DNA of 64,000 nt from an uncultured Tateyamaria sp. (GTDB lineage Bacteria; Pseudomonadota; Alphaproteobacteria; Rhodobacterales; Rhodobacteraceae). Below the pieces are notes generated by a model. It did not search any database. It saw only the letters and a list, made by a program, of their open reading frames with translations, and had not been told where the DNA came from. The stretch covers positions 186,001 to 250,000 of the forward strand of contig NZ_CANNDS010000005.1 of assembly GCF_947503415.1 (NCBI RefSeq). The letters are read 5' to 3'. The translations under genes and the position numbers were made by a program. Positions 1 to 8,741 of the stretch are shown piece by piece (the stretch's first letter is position 1; each line of letters begins with the position of its first letter).

Positions 1-1
1 T

Positions 2-724
2 GCACGGACCGCCGAAGACCTGCGGGCTGCACAGGCATTGCGCTACGATGTGTTTGTCCGAGAACTGGGTGGATCGGGCGGTATGGTAGATCACGAAGTG
101 GGTCTGGAGCAGGACCGTTTTGATCCTTTTTTTGATCATCTGCTGTTGCATGACGATGCAGCCGGGCAGGTTGTCGGGGTCTACCGCATGCTGCGAGAGG
201 CGCAGGCCGAGGCCGCGGGGCAATTCTATTCCGAAGACGAATATGATGTATCACCCTTGCGGGCGACCGGACGGCGTTTGCTGGAGCTTGGTCGCAGCTG
301 CGTACATCATGAATATCGTGGTGGCCCGGCGATGTATCACTTGTGGAATGGTCTGGCAGGTTATGTCGCCGCACATCAGATCGACATCATGTTTGGCGTG
401 GCCTCGTTCCATGGCACGGACGTTCAGGCACTGGCGCAACCTCTGTCATTGCTCCACCACCGCCATCTGGCGCCCGAAGCTCTGCGCGTGCGTGCGCGAC
501 CGCCGCACGGGGTCGCTATGGACATCCTGACCGAAGACCGGATTGACCGTCGGGCCGCAATGGTGGATGTGCCCGCGCTTATTAAGGCGTATTTGCGGTT
601 GGGCGGCGTCGTGGGCGAGGGTGCCTATATCGACCAAGCGTTCAATACTGTCGATGTCTGCCTGATCATGGACACTGCCGCCATGTCTGACCGTCAAAAG
701 CGCATTTACGGAGCAAAGCCATGA
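2..724 (+). CDS. olsB: OlsB, ornithine N-acyltransferase (5' end cut by window)
   Basis: GNAT-type acyltransferase that transfers a 3-hydroxyacyl chain from acyl-ACP to the alpha-amino group of ornithine, the first step of ornithine-lipid synthesis at the inner membrane. The frame is open from base 2 and already reads conserved N-terminal residues (AEDLRAAQALRYDVFVREL), so the true start lies upstream of the window and the TTG at 38 is not a start. Visible family features are the RYDVFVREL block, the LGRSCVH segment and the C-terminal GGVVGEGAYID-FN-VDVCLIMD block. The stop overlaps the ATG of the next gene (ATGA), so it is translationally coupled to olsA. The family assignment is firm; the extent of the missing N-terminus is unknown. 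Confidence 0.9.
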   Translation, partial: ARTAEDLRAAQALRYDVFVRELGGSGGMVDHEVGLEQDRFDPFFDHLLLHDDAAGQVVGVYRMLREAQAEAAGQFYSEDEYDVSPLRATGRRLLELGRSCVHHEYRGGPAMYHLWNGLAGYVAAHQIDIMFGVASFHGTDVQALAQPLSLLHHRHLAPEALRVRARPPHGVAMDILTEDRIDRRAAMVDVPALIKAYLRLGGVVGEGAYIDQAFNTVDVCLIMDTAAMSDRQKRIYGAKP

Positions 725-1578
725 ACATGACATGGGACGGCGCGCCACCGCCCGAACATGTCGCGTGGGGACCAACGGCCTTTTTACGCATTGTGTGGCG
801 CGGACTCGGGATTGGCTTGATTGTAGTCGTTGGGTTGGCGCTTTTGTTTGCATTGCGTGTGATCGAACGCCCGCTTTTCGGGTTGGCACGGCCGTGGACG
901 CCGTGGATCACGCAAGTTGTGTGTCGCCTGTCCCTATTCTGGTTGGGTCTGTCTTACGTCCGGACCGGGACGCCGATGAAGGGTCAGGGCGCAATTGTCG
1001 CCAACCATTCCAGCTGGCTGGACATCTTCGTTCTGAACGCGGCCGACCGTGTTTATTTCGTCTCCAAGTCCGAGGTGGCCGGGTGGCCGGGCATTGGCAC
1101 CCTCGCCAAGGCCACCGGCACTTTGTTCATTGCCCGCGATCCACGGGCCGCCAAAGTTCAGACGGAGCTGTTTCAGGACCGTCTTCTGGCAGGGCAACGG
1201 TTGCTGTTTTTTCCCGAAGGCACCAGCACCGATGGGCAACGTGTTCTGCCCTTCAAGACCACGCTTTTCGCTTCGTTCTTTGCGGAAGATTTGCGACCGC
1301 ATCTGTCGATCCAGCCGGTGACCGTCGTCTACCACGCACCTGCGGGGTGGGATGCGCGGACCTATGGATGGTGGGGGGACATGGAGTTTGGCACGCATTT
1401 GCTGGCAACCCTCGCCTTGCCGAAACAAGGGAGTGTCGAAGTAATCTATCACAGCCCTTTGCCGGTCATAGATTTTGCCAACCGCAAGTCCCTCGCGGCT
1501 GGTGCGGAAGATCGGGTGCGGTCGAGCCATACGCCGTCAGCAAGTGCGACAACCTCGAAAGGCAATTCGTCGAATTGA
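721..1578 (+). CDS. olsA: OlsA, lyso-ornithine lipid O-acyltransferase
   Basis: PlsC-type 1-acylglycerol-3-phosphate acyltransferase family protein of 285 aa that adds the second acyl chain to lyso-ornithine lipid. An N-terminal membrane segment (about residues 30-50, IGLIVVVGLALLFAL) is followed by the acyltransferase box NHSSWLD at residues 95-101 and the FPEGTS box at 164-169. The start ATG overlaps the olsB stop, which fixes it. Pairing with olsB makes ornithine lipid a better assignment than generic plsC; both acyltransferase steps are present. Some OlsA proteins also acylate lysophosphatidic acid, so a dual role is possible. Confidence 0.9.
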   Translation: MNMTWDGAPPPEHVAWGPTAFLRIVWRGLGIGLIVVVGLALLFALRVIERPLFGLARPWTPWITQVVCRLSLFWLGLSYVRTGTPMKGQGAIVANHSSWLDIFVLNAADRVYFVSKSEVAGWPGIGTLAKATGTLFIARDPRAAKVQTELFQDRLLAGQRLLFFPEGTSTDGQRVLPFKTTLFASFFAEDLRPHLSIQPVTVVYHAPAGWDARTYGWWGDMEFGTHLLATLALPKQGSVEVIYHSPLPVIDFANRKSLAAGAEDRVRSSHTPSASATTSKGNSSN

Positions 1579-1858
1579 CGTTTTCCCGCGCGGTGCATCG
1601 TTATTTGGGGCACAGCCCCGTTTCGCGAACGCCCGGAGACATCTTAGGCCCGAAAAGAGGGGCGCTGTCCGGCATAGGTGAGGACTTGGCTTTGGGGGCT
1701 TGTCATTCAGCGAACACTGCCGTAAAGCCCGCGCATTAATCCGCAGTTCGGGGCGGGCAGATGGGGGAGACATCCCCAGATGTCCACCGGTTGGTGGGTC
1801 CTTTGATCGGGCGCACTGATACCCCGGACGAGGCGAAAACCGGAAAAGGATAAAGCAC
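1579..1858 (+). promoter_or_regulatory. rpsB upstream region with two small hairpins
   Basis: This 280-bp gap before rpsB holds no gene. Two small inverted repeats lie just before the start: TGGGG/CCCCA at 1762-1778 (loop 7) and CCACC-GGTT-GGTGG at 1784-1797. An AAAAGGA ribosome-binding site precedes the ATG at 1859. Ribosomal protein S2 is known to repress its own rpsB-tsf mRNA through 5' leader structure in some bacteria, so the hairpins may be an S2 leader; this is inference. A weak GGGGC-ACA-GCCCC stem at 1607-1619 may end the olsA transcript. Confidence 0.35.
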
Positions 1859-2734
1859 ATGGCTCTTCCCGAGTTCTCCATGCGCCAGCTGCTGGAAGCA
1901 GGCGTACACTTTGGTCACCAGACACAGCGCTGGAACCCGCGCATGTCGCCCTTCATCTATGGCGCACGCAACGGCATCCACATCATGGACCTGACGCAGA
2001 CCGTTCCCATGCTGGATCAGGCCCTGCAAGCTGTCCGCGACACCGTCGCCAAGGGCGGCCGCGTTCTGTTCGTTGGCACCAAGCGTCAGGCCGCACAGCC
2101 CGTTGCTGACGCTGCCGAGAAATGCGCGCAGTACTACATGAACCACCGCTGGCTGGGTGGCACGCTGACCAACTGGCAGACCGTGTCGCAGTCCATCAAC
2201 CGTCTGAAGTCGATTGATGAGCAAGCCGAAAATGGTTTCGACGGCCTGACGAAAAAAGAACGTCTGGGCATGGAACGTGATCAGGGTAAACTGCAAGCCT
2301 CGCTTGGCGGTATTCGTGAAATGGGCGGTCGTCCCGACCTGCTCTTCGTCATCGACGTCAAGAAAGAAGCGCTGGCCGTGGCCGAAGCCAACAAGCTGGG
2401 CATCCCGGTTGTGGCGGTGGTGGACACCAACTGCTCGCCCGATGGTGTGGATTACATCATCCCCGGCAACGACGACGCGGCCCGTGCCATTGCGCTCTAT
2501 TGCGATCTGGCATCACGCGCAGCACTTGACGGAATGAGCGCCCAACTGGGTGCCGCTGGCGTTGACCTTGGTGCGATGGAAGAAGCGCCTGTCGAAGAGG
2601 CCGTGGCCGAAGAAAGCACTGGCGTCGAAGTGGGTGCCGCATCCGAAGAGACCGTGTCGAACGACGCGATGTCCAAGGACGCACCGCTGGATATCGAATC
2701 CACGCAAGAGACTGTGGCCAAGGCCGACAGCTGA
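1859..2734 (+). CDS. rpsB: 30S ribosomal protein S2
   Basis: S2 of the small ribosomal subunit, 291 aa. The N-terminus ([20 protein letters not shown]) and the blocks [35 protein letters not shown] and [20 protein letters not shown] are diagnostic. The protein is about 40 residues longer than the roughly 250-aa form because of an acidic, Ala/Ser-rich tail after about residue 250 ([13 protein letters not shown]...), a known feature of alphaproteobacterial S2. A good AAGGA Shine-Dalgarno precedes the ATG. It is followed by tsf, the canonical arrangement, and marks this replicon as the chromosome. Confidence 0.98.
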   Translation: MALPEFSMRQLLEAGVHFGHQTQRWNPRMSPFIYGARNGIHIMDLTQTVPMLDQALQAVRDTVAKGGRVLFVGTKRQAAQPVADAAEKCAQYYMNHRWLGGTLTNWQTVSQSINRLKSIDEQAENGFDGLTKKERLGMERDQGKLQASLGGIREMGGRPDLLFVIDVKKEALAVAEANKLGIPVVAVVDTNCSPDGVDYIIPGNDDAARAIALYCDLASRAALDGMSAQLGAAGVDLGAMEEAPVEEAVAEESTGVEVGAASEETVSNDAMSKDAPLDIESTQETVAKADS

Positions 2735-2809
2735 GCCACGTCACCTATCTGACATATGCGGCGGGCAAGGGCCTGCCGCACCCCACACCTATTTGAGGAG
2801 AGCCAAGAG

Positions 2810-3685
2810 ATGGCAATCACAGCAGCATTGGTGAAAGAACTGCGCGACAGCACGGGCGCAGGCATGATGGACGCGAAAAAAGCGCTGACCGAGACCGATG
2901 GCGACATGGACGCCGCCGTTGATTGGCTGCGCACCAAGGGTCTGGCGAAAGCGGCCAAGAAATCAGGCCGCACAGCTGCCGAAGGTCTGGTGGCCGTTGT
3001 TGTAGACGGTGGCACGGGCGTGGCCGTTGAAGTGAACTCGGAAACCGATTTCGTGGGCAAGAACGCTGAGTTCCAGGAAATGGTGTCCGGCATCGCCAAG
3101 ACCGCGTTGTCCGTGGATGACGTCGACGCGCTGGTTGCAGCCGACATGGGCGGAAAGTCCGTGGCTGACGTTGTCACCGACAAGATCGCCACCATTGGTG
3201 AGAACATGTCGGTCCGCCGCATGGCGAAGCTGTCGGGCGGCACTGTTGTATCCTACGTCCACAACGCAGCGGCACCCGGCATGGGCAAGATCGGTGTTTT
3301 GGTGGCCATGGACGGCGGCGACGAGGCGTTTGGCAAACAGGTGGCGATGCACATCGCGGCTGTGAACCCTGCCGCCCTGGGCGAAGCTGATCTGGACCCC
3401 GCCGTGGTCGAGAAGGAAAAGCAGGTTCAGATGGACATTGCCCGCGAAAGCGGCAAGCCCGAGCAGGTCATCGAGAAGATGATCATTGGCCGGATGAAGA
3501 AATTCATGTCCGAGATCACCTTGCTGAACCAGCAATTTGTTGTGAACCCTGACCTGACCGTCGAAGCGGCGGCCAAGGAAGCGGGCGCCACCATCACCGG
3601 CTTTGCCCGCCTGGAAGTGGGCGAAGGCATCGAAGTCGAGAAGGAAGACTTCGCAGCAGAAGTCGCGAAGGCTGCTCAGGGCTAA
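2810..3685 (+). CDS. tsf: Translation elongation factor Ts
   Basis: EF-Ts, 291 aa, the nucleotide exchange factor for EF-Tu. The N-terminal UBA-like part contains the hallmark [16 protein letters not shown], with the EF-Tu contact region TDFVGKN further on. The ATG at 2810 is chosen over an upstream in-frame ATG at 2756 because it has the GAGGAG ribosome-binding site and gives the expected [13 protein letters not shown]-terminus. It lies 75 bp downstream of rpsB, as is usual, and a strong hairpin terminator follows it. Confidence 0.98.
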   Translation: MAITAALVKELRDSTGAGMMDAKKALTETDGDMDAAVDWLRTKGLAKAAKKSGRTAAEGLVAVVVDGGTGVAVEVNSETDFVGKNAEFQEMVSGIAKTALSVDDVDALVAADMGGKSVADVVTDKIATIGENMSVRRMAKLSGGTVVSYVHNAAAPGMGKIGVLVAMDGGDEAFGKQVAMHIAAVNPAALGEADLDPAVVEKEKQVQMDIARESGKPEQVIEKMIIGRMKKFMSEITLLNQQFVVNPDLTVEAAAKEAGATITGFARLEVGEGIEVEKEDFAAEVAKAAQG

Positions 3686-3707
3686 GCCCGACCTTGCATT
3701 TGATTTG

Positions 3708-3740
3708 AAACGGCGCGTCCATGGGGCGCGCCGTTTTGCT
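3708..3740 (+). terminator. Rho-independent terminator after rpsB-tsf
   Basis: A perfect 10-bp GC stem (CGGCGCGTCC at 3711-3720 with GGGCGCGCCG at 3724-3733, one G-T pair) closes a 3-nt ATG loop and is flanked by AAA and TTTT, followed by GCTTT. It sits 23 bp after the tsf stop. It ends 21 bp before the next start, so prolyl iminopeptidase is probably expressed separately or by read-through. Confidence 0.9.
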
Positions 3741-3753
3741 TTAGAGGGTCGAT

Positions 3754-4665
3754 ATGCTGGATGTGGGTGACGGACATCGTGTTTGGTTCGAACAGGCAGG
3801 GCAGGGCGTCGATGCGCTTGTTCTGCATGGAGGACCGGGGTCCGGTTGCCGTCCCGGGCATTACGACCTGTTCGATCTGTCTCGCTACCGCGTGACTTTA
3901 CTGGATCAGCGTGGGTGCGGGCGGTCCGAGCCTTTGGCGTCAGACACGCTCGACGCGTTGGATGCGAATACGACGACACATTTGATTTCTGACATCGAGG
4001 CATTGCGACTGCATTTGGGTGTCGAAGCCTGGGTTCTGTTCGGTGGATCATGGGGCTCGACCCTTGCGATGGCATATGCGCAAGCGCATCCCACCCGTGT
4101 CCGCGCCATGGTGATGGCTGGTGTGGCAACGACGGCAGAGCGAGACTTGCGATGGCTGTACGGCGACATCGGAAACATATTCCCCGAGGCATATGCTGAA
4201 TTCTGCGCGCATGTGCCTGATGTGAGCGATGATCCGGCGCATACGGGGGCACGCGTTGCGGCCTATGCGTCTCGGTTGCGCGACCCCGCGCTTGCCCAAG
4301 CTGCCGCTGATGCGTGGTGCCAGTGGGAAACTGCGATTTTCGACGGCGACATTCACGCCCCCGGGTCGCGCTATGCCGGTCCGGCGTTTCGGCTCGGGTT
4401 TGCCCGCATCGTGATGCACTACTTTACACATGCCGCCTGGATGGACGACCACCAACTGCTGCGGAACGTGGGCGACATTGCACACATTCCTTGCACCATG
4501 ATTCACAGCCGGTTTGATCCGTCATGCCCGCTGCGCGGTCCGTGGGAGCTGGAGCGGGCGTGGCCCGCAGCAAGCTTGCAGGTCTTGGGTGGAACATCAC
4601 ATTCGGCGCTGGATACAGAAATGGTTTCCGCGATCCGGGCGGCGACAGACGTTCTCAAGTTTTGA
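3754..4665 (+). CDS. pip: Prolyl iminopeptidase (alpha/beta hydrolase)
   Basis: Cytoplasmic serine peptidase (S33 family, 303 aa) releasing N-terminal proline. It shows the oxyanion/entrance motif HGGPGSGCRPGHYDLFD near residue 25, the family block LLDQRGCGRSEP, and the nucleophile elbow GGSWGS with Ser99. A C-terminal region GGTSHSA carries the likely catalytic His. Length matches the usual 310-320 aa. It starts just after the tsf terminator and ends in a 666-bp gap. Confidence 0.92.
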   Translation: MLDVGDGHRVWFEQAGQGVDALVLHGGPGSGCRPGHYDLFDLSRYRVTLLDQRGCGRSEPLASDTLDALDANTTTHLISDIEALRLHLGVEAWVLFGGSWGSTLAMAYAQAHPTRVRAMVMAGVATTAERDLRWLYGDIGNIFPEAYAEFCAHVPDVSDDPAHTGARVAAYASRLRDPALAQAAADAWCQWETAIFDGDIHAPGSRYAGPAFRLGFARIVMHYFTHAAWMDDHQLLRNVGDIAHIPCTMIHSRFDPSCPLRGPWELERAWPAASLQVLGGTSHSALDTEMVSAIRAATDVLKF

Positions 4666-5331
4666 AAACAAACTGGGCGAGACCACGATTGGGGTCGCAA
4701 TCCCGCCCTTTTGTCGGCGTCCTTGGCCACGGGGATGAGACACGGGGACGCTGCAAATCCGACCCACCTGCTGATCAATACACAGGTGAGCCGGGTCCGG
4801 AAGAACCGGTCGAAACGGAGAGCCTCCGAAATCGCGGAAGGTCCACCTCGTTGTTCCCTGGCTAAAGCCACCACTCACGGAACATGTGTACAATGCCAAA
4901 TTTCCCTTGCGTTAGCAAAGTGGGGGATTCCTTACCTGACGGTCAAAAATTGCAAATGACGTAGTGTCAGTTGAACGTTTGTGTCGCTTTACACGTCATT
5001 GGAGAAGGAAAAACACTCGAAATTAGCCCGACAAACCTCAAGAAATATGCGGCGCTAACACCCATCATTTCAGTGCGTTGTCAGTCGGTTAAGTGGCGAC
5101 AGTTTGGAAAATGAGCGCATGATCTTGAGAGAAATCGATATGCGCTGTGGTGTCTAATTCACGCGATGCAAAAAAAATATGCGGCGATCGTCAAACCTTC
5201 CCGCAAAGGTGGAAAAACTGGTTCCAGAGCCGCGACTCACCCTCGAAAACGGACCATATATCCGGTCGGAAACAGTGACCAAATTGATCAGATTTAGGCT
5301 TTATCGGCAAAAATGGGCCAGTTTGGCGCGT
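4666..5331. other. Gene-free stretch between convergent genes
   Basis: This 666-bp stretch lies between the 3' ends of pip (plus) and the luxR-type gene (minus). The short open frames in it (for example 4711-4959) have no recognisable protein character or ribosome-binding site. It is visibly more AT-rich than the neighbours and contains two copies of AATATGCGGCG (about 5044 and 5176). No RNA gene, strong terminator or mobile-element remnant could be recognised. Confidence 0.5.
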
Positions 5332-6081
5332 TTAGGCTTCCAGAATGAACATCTGGTTGGCAAATGCCGCTTTCAGGACCGCCTGCGCCGTCGTTTCAAC
5401 GGCCAGAGCTTCGCGCGCAAGGCGAAGGTGTTTTTCAACCGTTGCCGAAGTCAGCCCCATCAAAACTGCGATATCTTGCATGGTCTTGCCGTCACCAACC
5501 CACTCAAGCGCTTCACGTTGACGCTTTGTCAGGGACCTGTTGGGCGCGGTGTAGGGCAGCGTCAAAATCTTCAGATGCGCCACGTTGTTCATCAGATGGA
5601 TGTCTCGGCCATGTTCCGCCCAGACCGCATCAATGCTTTCTTGGGTCATCCCCTTGCGCGCGGTCAGTGCAATGGCACCCTTTGATCGCGCTGATACCGA
5701 TTTGAAACTGATTGTGTAACCGGCAGTGACGCCCATGGAATAATTGAACTCGAGAACACGTTGTTCCGATGGCGTCAGGGTCTTTGTGGACTGCATCTGA
5801 CCCAGAATGCCCCAGCTGCACGCGCCCTCGTTGTTGAGCGCCCAATTCACCATCGGCGCGTGGACATAGTGCTGTTCGCCCATGAACACGTCCGTGTATG
5901 CGCGATCATGGTTCGTGAGAATGATGAAGTCTTCGGGATCGCCCAGCGAATTGCCGGACCGGTAGCGCGTGAAGCCATAGATCAGCCGATCAAAGCCGTA
6001 TTCTTCCATCTTCTTGGTGTGGGCCTCCCACAACTCTTCGATGGTTTGGCAGTTTGACAGCCTGTGCAAATAGCTTTTCAC
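5332..6081 (-). CDS. LuxR-family solo regulator, autoinducer-binding and HTH domains
   Basis: A 249-aa transcription factor with an N-terminal autoinducer-binding domain (about residues 15-165) and a C-terminal LuxR/FixJ HTH ([22 protein letters not shown], about 185-245). The start is the GTG at 6081, which overlaps the aroQ stop (GTGA) and has a G-rich ribosome-binding site; a longer frame to 6150 lies inside aroQ. Using the TraR spacing W57-Y61-D70-P71-W85, the protein has Y62, F66, A75, P76 and W90: three of the residues that hold the acyl-homoserine lactone are changed. No luxI is present in the window. It may sense another ligand or none. Confidence 0.9.
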   Translation of the reverse strand: MKSYLHRLSNCQTIEELWEAHTKKMEEYGFDRLIYGFTRYRSGNSLGDPEDFIILTNHDRAYTDVFMGEQHYVHAPMVNWALNNEGACSWGILGQMQSTKTLTPSEQRVLEFNYSMGVTAGYTISFKSVSARSKGAIALTARKGMTQESIDAVWAEHGRDIHLMNNVAHLKILTLPYTAPNRSLTKRQREALEWVGDGKTMQDIAVLMGLTSATVEKHLRLAREALAVETTAQAVLKAAFANQMFILEA

Positions 6082-6521
6082 GTGCGCCCCCCAAGATGCC
6101 CGATCAACGCGTCCAGAGCCAGAGTATATCCTGCAACGCCCAAGCCGCAAATCATGCCGACCGCCACCGGCGCAATATAGCTGTGATGGCGAAATTCCTC
6201 GCGAGCGTGAATGTTGCTCAGATGCAGTTCGATCACCGGCAGTTCAATGCCCAGAATGGCATCATGCAACGCGATAGAGGTGTGGGTGTAGGCGCCTGCG
6301 TTCAGCACAATCCCGTCATGGGTACCTTTGGCGCCATGGATGGCATCCACGAGTGCGCCCTCATGATTGGATTGCTGGCATGTCACGTCAAAGCCGTTGG
6401 CTGCCCCGTGGTCGCGGCAAAGCTGTTCGACATCGCTCAGTGTTGTAGAGCCATAGATTTCAGGCTGGCGTGTGCCCAGCAGGTTCAGGTTGGGTCCGTT
6501 GAGAACCAGAACAGAAGTCAT
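6078..6521 (-). CDS. aroQ: Type II 3-dehydroquinate dehydratase
   Basis: Dodecameric shikimate-pathway enzyme of 147 aa converting 3-dehydroquinate to 3-dehydroshikimate. The N-terminal block [17 protein letters not shown] (residues 8-24) carries catalytic Tyr23 and the flexible-loop Arg18; [11 protein letters not shown] and [15 protein letters not shown] are further family signatures. Its stop overlaps the GTG of the luxR-type gene, so the two are probably co-translated. Confidence 0.96.
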   Translation of the reverse strand: MTSVLVLNGPNLNLLGTRQPEIYGSTTLSDVEQLCRDHGAANGFDVTCQQSNHEGALVDAIHGAKGTHDGIVLNAGAYTHTSIALHDAILGIELPVIELHLSNIHAREEFRHHSYIAPVAVGMICGLGVAGYTLALDALIGHLGGRT

Positions 6522-6583
6522 TGGAAATACCTTAGAGTTATTCTGGTGTTAGCGAGTTTAACCGGTCTCTGTCTAGTATCCCG

Positions 6584-7054
6584 TTAGTCCTTTGACACAA
6601 ACACGGCCAACCCAAGCCATTCTGCAACAAGAGCGGGTGTTGATGCGCCGTCAATTTCGATTGTCAGCGCCATCGTGCGCAACAGTTCCATATCGTTGCG
6701 CTTGCTGACATCGGTGAGTGTGAAGCGCCCGCGCAACTGGTTGCCGGATTTCACGGGGTTCAGAAAGCGCAGCCGGTTGAAGCCGTAGTTGATGCCCATG
6801 GTCTGGCCGGGCAACAGGGGAAAGCAGTCATAGGCAAAACGTGACGCAAGGCTTAGCGTCAAAAAACCATGCGCGATGGTGCCACCGAAGGGCGTGTCGG
6901 CTGCGCGCACCGGATCAACATGTATCCATTGATCATCATGGGTCGTTTCGGCGAACTGGTCGATCATAGGCTGATCAACCAGTATCCAGTTTGACACGCC
7001 CACTTCGGCACCGATTTGTGCGCTGAGCGTTGCGAGCGCTGCATCGATGCTCAT
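6584..7054 (-). CDS. MaoC-like (R)-specific enoyl-CoA hydratase
   Basis: Hot-dog-fold hydratase of 156 aa. The hydratase-2 signature is clear: DQWIHVDPVRAADTPFGGTIAHGFLTLSL, with the catalytic Asp/His pair. Likely substrates are trans-2-enoyl-CoA thioesters, or crotonyl-CoA-like intermediates. Its start overlaps the stop of the upstream reductase gene (7051-8052) by 4 bp, so both are in one operon. Substrate specificity cannot be read from the sequence. Confidence 0.88.
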   Translation of the reverse strand: MSIDAALATLSAQIGAEVGVSNWILVDQPMIDQFAETTHDDQWIHVDPVRAADTPFGGTIAHGFLTLSLASRFAYDCFPLLPGQTMGINYGFNRLRFLNPVKSGNQLRGRFTLTDVSKRNDMELLRTMALTIEIDGASTPALVAEWLGLAVFVSKD

Positions 7055-8052
7055 GGGTCTGCGCCCACGCGCACCATGCGCTTGCCGGTATTTTCACCCT
7101 TCAGCAATCCGATCAGGGCGTGAGGCGCATTTTCCAGGCCCTCCACAATGTCTTCGGTCACCTTGATCTTGCCCTGAGCCACCCATGCTTGCAGCGCACG
7201 CGTCGCCTTGGCGTCGTCGCGCGCAAAATCCATGACGATGAAGCCCTCCATACGCAGGCGCTTTACCACGACGATACCCGGCAGGTTGCGCGGCCCCGTG
7301 GGCGACGTGGTGTCGTACTGGCTGATTGCCCCGCAACACACGACGCGACCGCGTTCGTTCATCAGCGCAAGGGCCGTTTCCAGGATCTCTCCACCCACAT
7401 TGTCGAAATAGACGTCGACGGCGTCCGGGCATGCGGCGCGCAACGCTTTGAAGACGCCGCCCGCGCGGTAGTCGACGCAGGCGTCAAAGCCGAGCTCCCC
7501 TGTTACGAATGCGCATTTTTCGGGCCCACCCGCGATGCCAACGACGCGGCACCCGAGTGCCTTGCCGATTTGGCCGACATAACCGCCCACTGAACCTGCA
7601 GCGGCGCTGACAACGATGGTTTCACCAGCAAGGGGTTGGCCGATCTGCATCAAACCATGAAACGCAGTCTTGCCAGCGATACCGTACACGCTCAGCAAGT
7701 GGCTGAGTGGTTTGACCTTGGGAAGCTTCTGTAGCTTGTGCGCCGGGCGCGTGACGTGATCGGCCCACACGCTTTCAGCCGCGACAATGTCGCCTGCGGC
7801 GAGGCGGGACGACTTGCTCTCCATCACTTCGCAAATGGCATAGGTTGGCATGGGGTCGCCCGCATTGACAGCGTCGCGATAGGTGGCGCCCTGCATCCAC
7901 GACCGATTGGCGGCATCGATGCTCATCAGTATTGTACGCAACAGAACCTCGCCGTCTTGCGGTTCGGGCATGGGCGTATCCTGCAAATCAAAGTGTTCTG
8001 GGCCAAGCGCGCCTTGTGGCAGGCTCGCAACGACGATCTGGTGGTTGGTCAT
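7051..8052 (-). CDS. NADP-dependent medium-chain reductase (CurA/PTGR-like)
   Basis: Zinc-free MDR-family NADPH-dependent 2-alkenal/enone reductase of 333 aa. The N-terminus MTNHQIVVASLPQGALGPEHF with later MSIDAANRSWM and the Rossmann block VVSAAAGSVGGYVGQIGKALGC are characteristic of the YncB/CurA group. The start at 8052 is preferred over a longer frame to 8169 because it has an AGGAG ribosome-binding site and aligns with the family N-terminus. It is co-directional with and overlaps the MaoC gene. Confidence 0.9.
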   Translation of the reverse strand: MTNHQIVVASLPQGALGPEHFDLQDTPMPEPQDGEVLLRTILMSIDAANRSWMQGATYRDAVNAGDPMPTYAICEVMESKSSRLAAGDIVAAESVWADHVTRPAHKLQKLPKVKPLSHLLSVYGIAGKTAFHGLMQIGQPLAGETIVVSAAAGSVGGYVGQIGKALGCRVVGIAGGPEKCAFVTGELGFDACVDYRAGGVFKALRAACPDAVDVYFDNVGGEILETALALMNERGRVVCCGAISQYDTTSPTGPRNLPGIVVVKRLRMEGFIVMDFARDDAKATRALQAWVAQGKIKVTEDIVEGLENAPHALIGLLKGENTGKRMVRVGADP

Positions 8053-8078
8053 GGGATGGCTCCTGTGTATGAGGGGGC

Positions 8079-8741
8079 ATGACAAAAGAGTATCGCCAGC
8101 CTGTGTACGTGCCGCCCAAGGGAGCAGCGGATTTGTTTTTGATCCGGCATGGCGAAAGCGCGCCCGCACGACCGGGAGAAAGCTTTCCTCTGAAGGACGG
8201 AAGCGGAGACCCCCCGTTGCATCCGCACGGCCAGCGGCAGGCCGCCGCCGTGGGTGATCGGCTGAAAGGTGAAGCGTTCACAGCGCTTTATGTGACGAAA
8301 TTGATTCGAACGCATCAAACCGCAGCACCGTTGGCGTCGCATTTGGGTCTGACGCCAGTCTTGAATCCTGACCTGCACGAAGTGCATTTGGGGGAGTGGG
8401 ATGGCGGCCTGTACCGCATCAAGGCAGCGGAAGGTGACCCGATCTACAGGCGTGTGACGGAAACGCAGGATTGGGCCGCGATCCCCGGCGCCGAAACGCG
8501 GGACGTTTTTTTTAGTCGCGTGCACAAGGGGCTGCTGGACATCGCGCAGGCGCATGCTGACGAGCGTATCGCAGTGTTCGTGCATGGGGGTGTGATCGGT
8601 GCCGCGCTTGCCATGGCGACGCGGTCCGAACCATTTGCCTTTCTGGGCGCGGCAAACGGTTCGATCAGTCGCCTGGTTATTCATGGCGACCGCATGATCG
8701 TGCGCGGGTTCAATGAGACGCAACACCTTGACCACCTCTAG
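8079..8741 (+). CDS. Histidine phosphatase (phosphoglycerate-mutase-like)
   Basis: Cytoplasmic histidine phosphatase superfamily protein of 220 aa. It has the catalytic LIRHGES motif near residue 21 and the second His in VFVHGGVIGA near residue 168. It lacks features of a true cofactor-dependent phosphoglycerate mutase, so a small-molecule phosphatase is more likely. It is divergent from the MDR gene at 8052 (26-bp gap) and its 3' end overlaps the convergent reductase gene by 4 bp. Confidence 0.85.
   Translation: MTKEYRQPVYVPPKGAADLFLIRHGESAPARPGESFPLKDGSGDPPLHPHGQRQAAAVGDRLKGEAFTALYVTKLIRTHQTAAPLASHLGLTPVLNPDLHEVHLGEWDGGLYRIKAAEGDPIYRRVTETQDWAAIPGAETRDVFFSRVHKGLLDIAQAHADERIAVFVHGGVIGAALAMATRSEPFAFLGAANGSISRLVIHGDRMIVRGFNETQHLDHL

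Noticed and set aside
732..1739. Plus-strand frame of 335 codons over olsA
   Set aside because: Out of frame with the conserved acyltransferase motifs and rich in Arg/His/Pro; shadow of olsA.
2963..4252. Long minus-strand open frame of 429 codons opposite tsf and pip
   Set aside because: It lies antisense to two clearly conserved genes, has no recognisable domain and Arg/His-rich composition typical of a shadow frame in GC-rich DNA.
5179..5685. Plus-strand frame of 168 codons overlapping the LuxR-type gene
   Set aside because: Mostly antisense to the LuxR HTH region, no ribosome-binding site and no domain.
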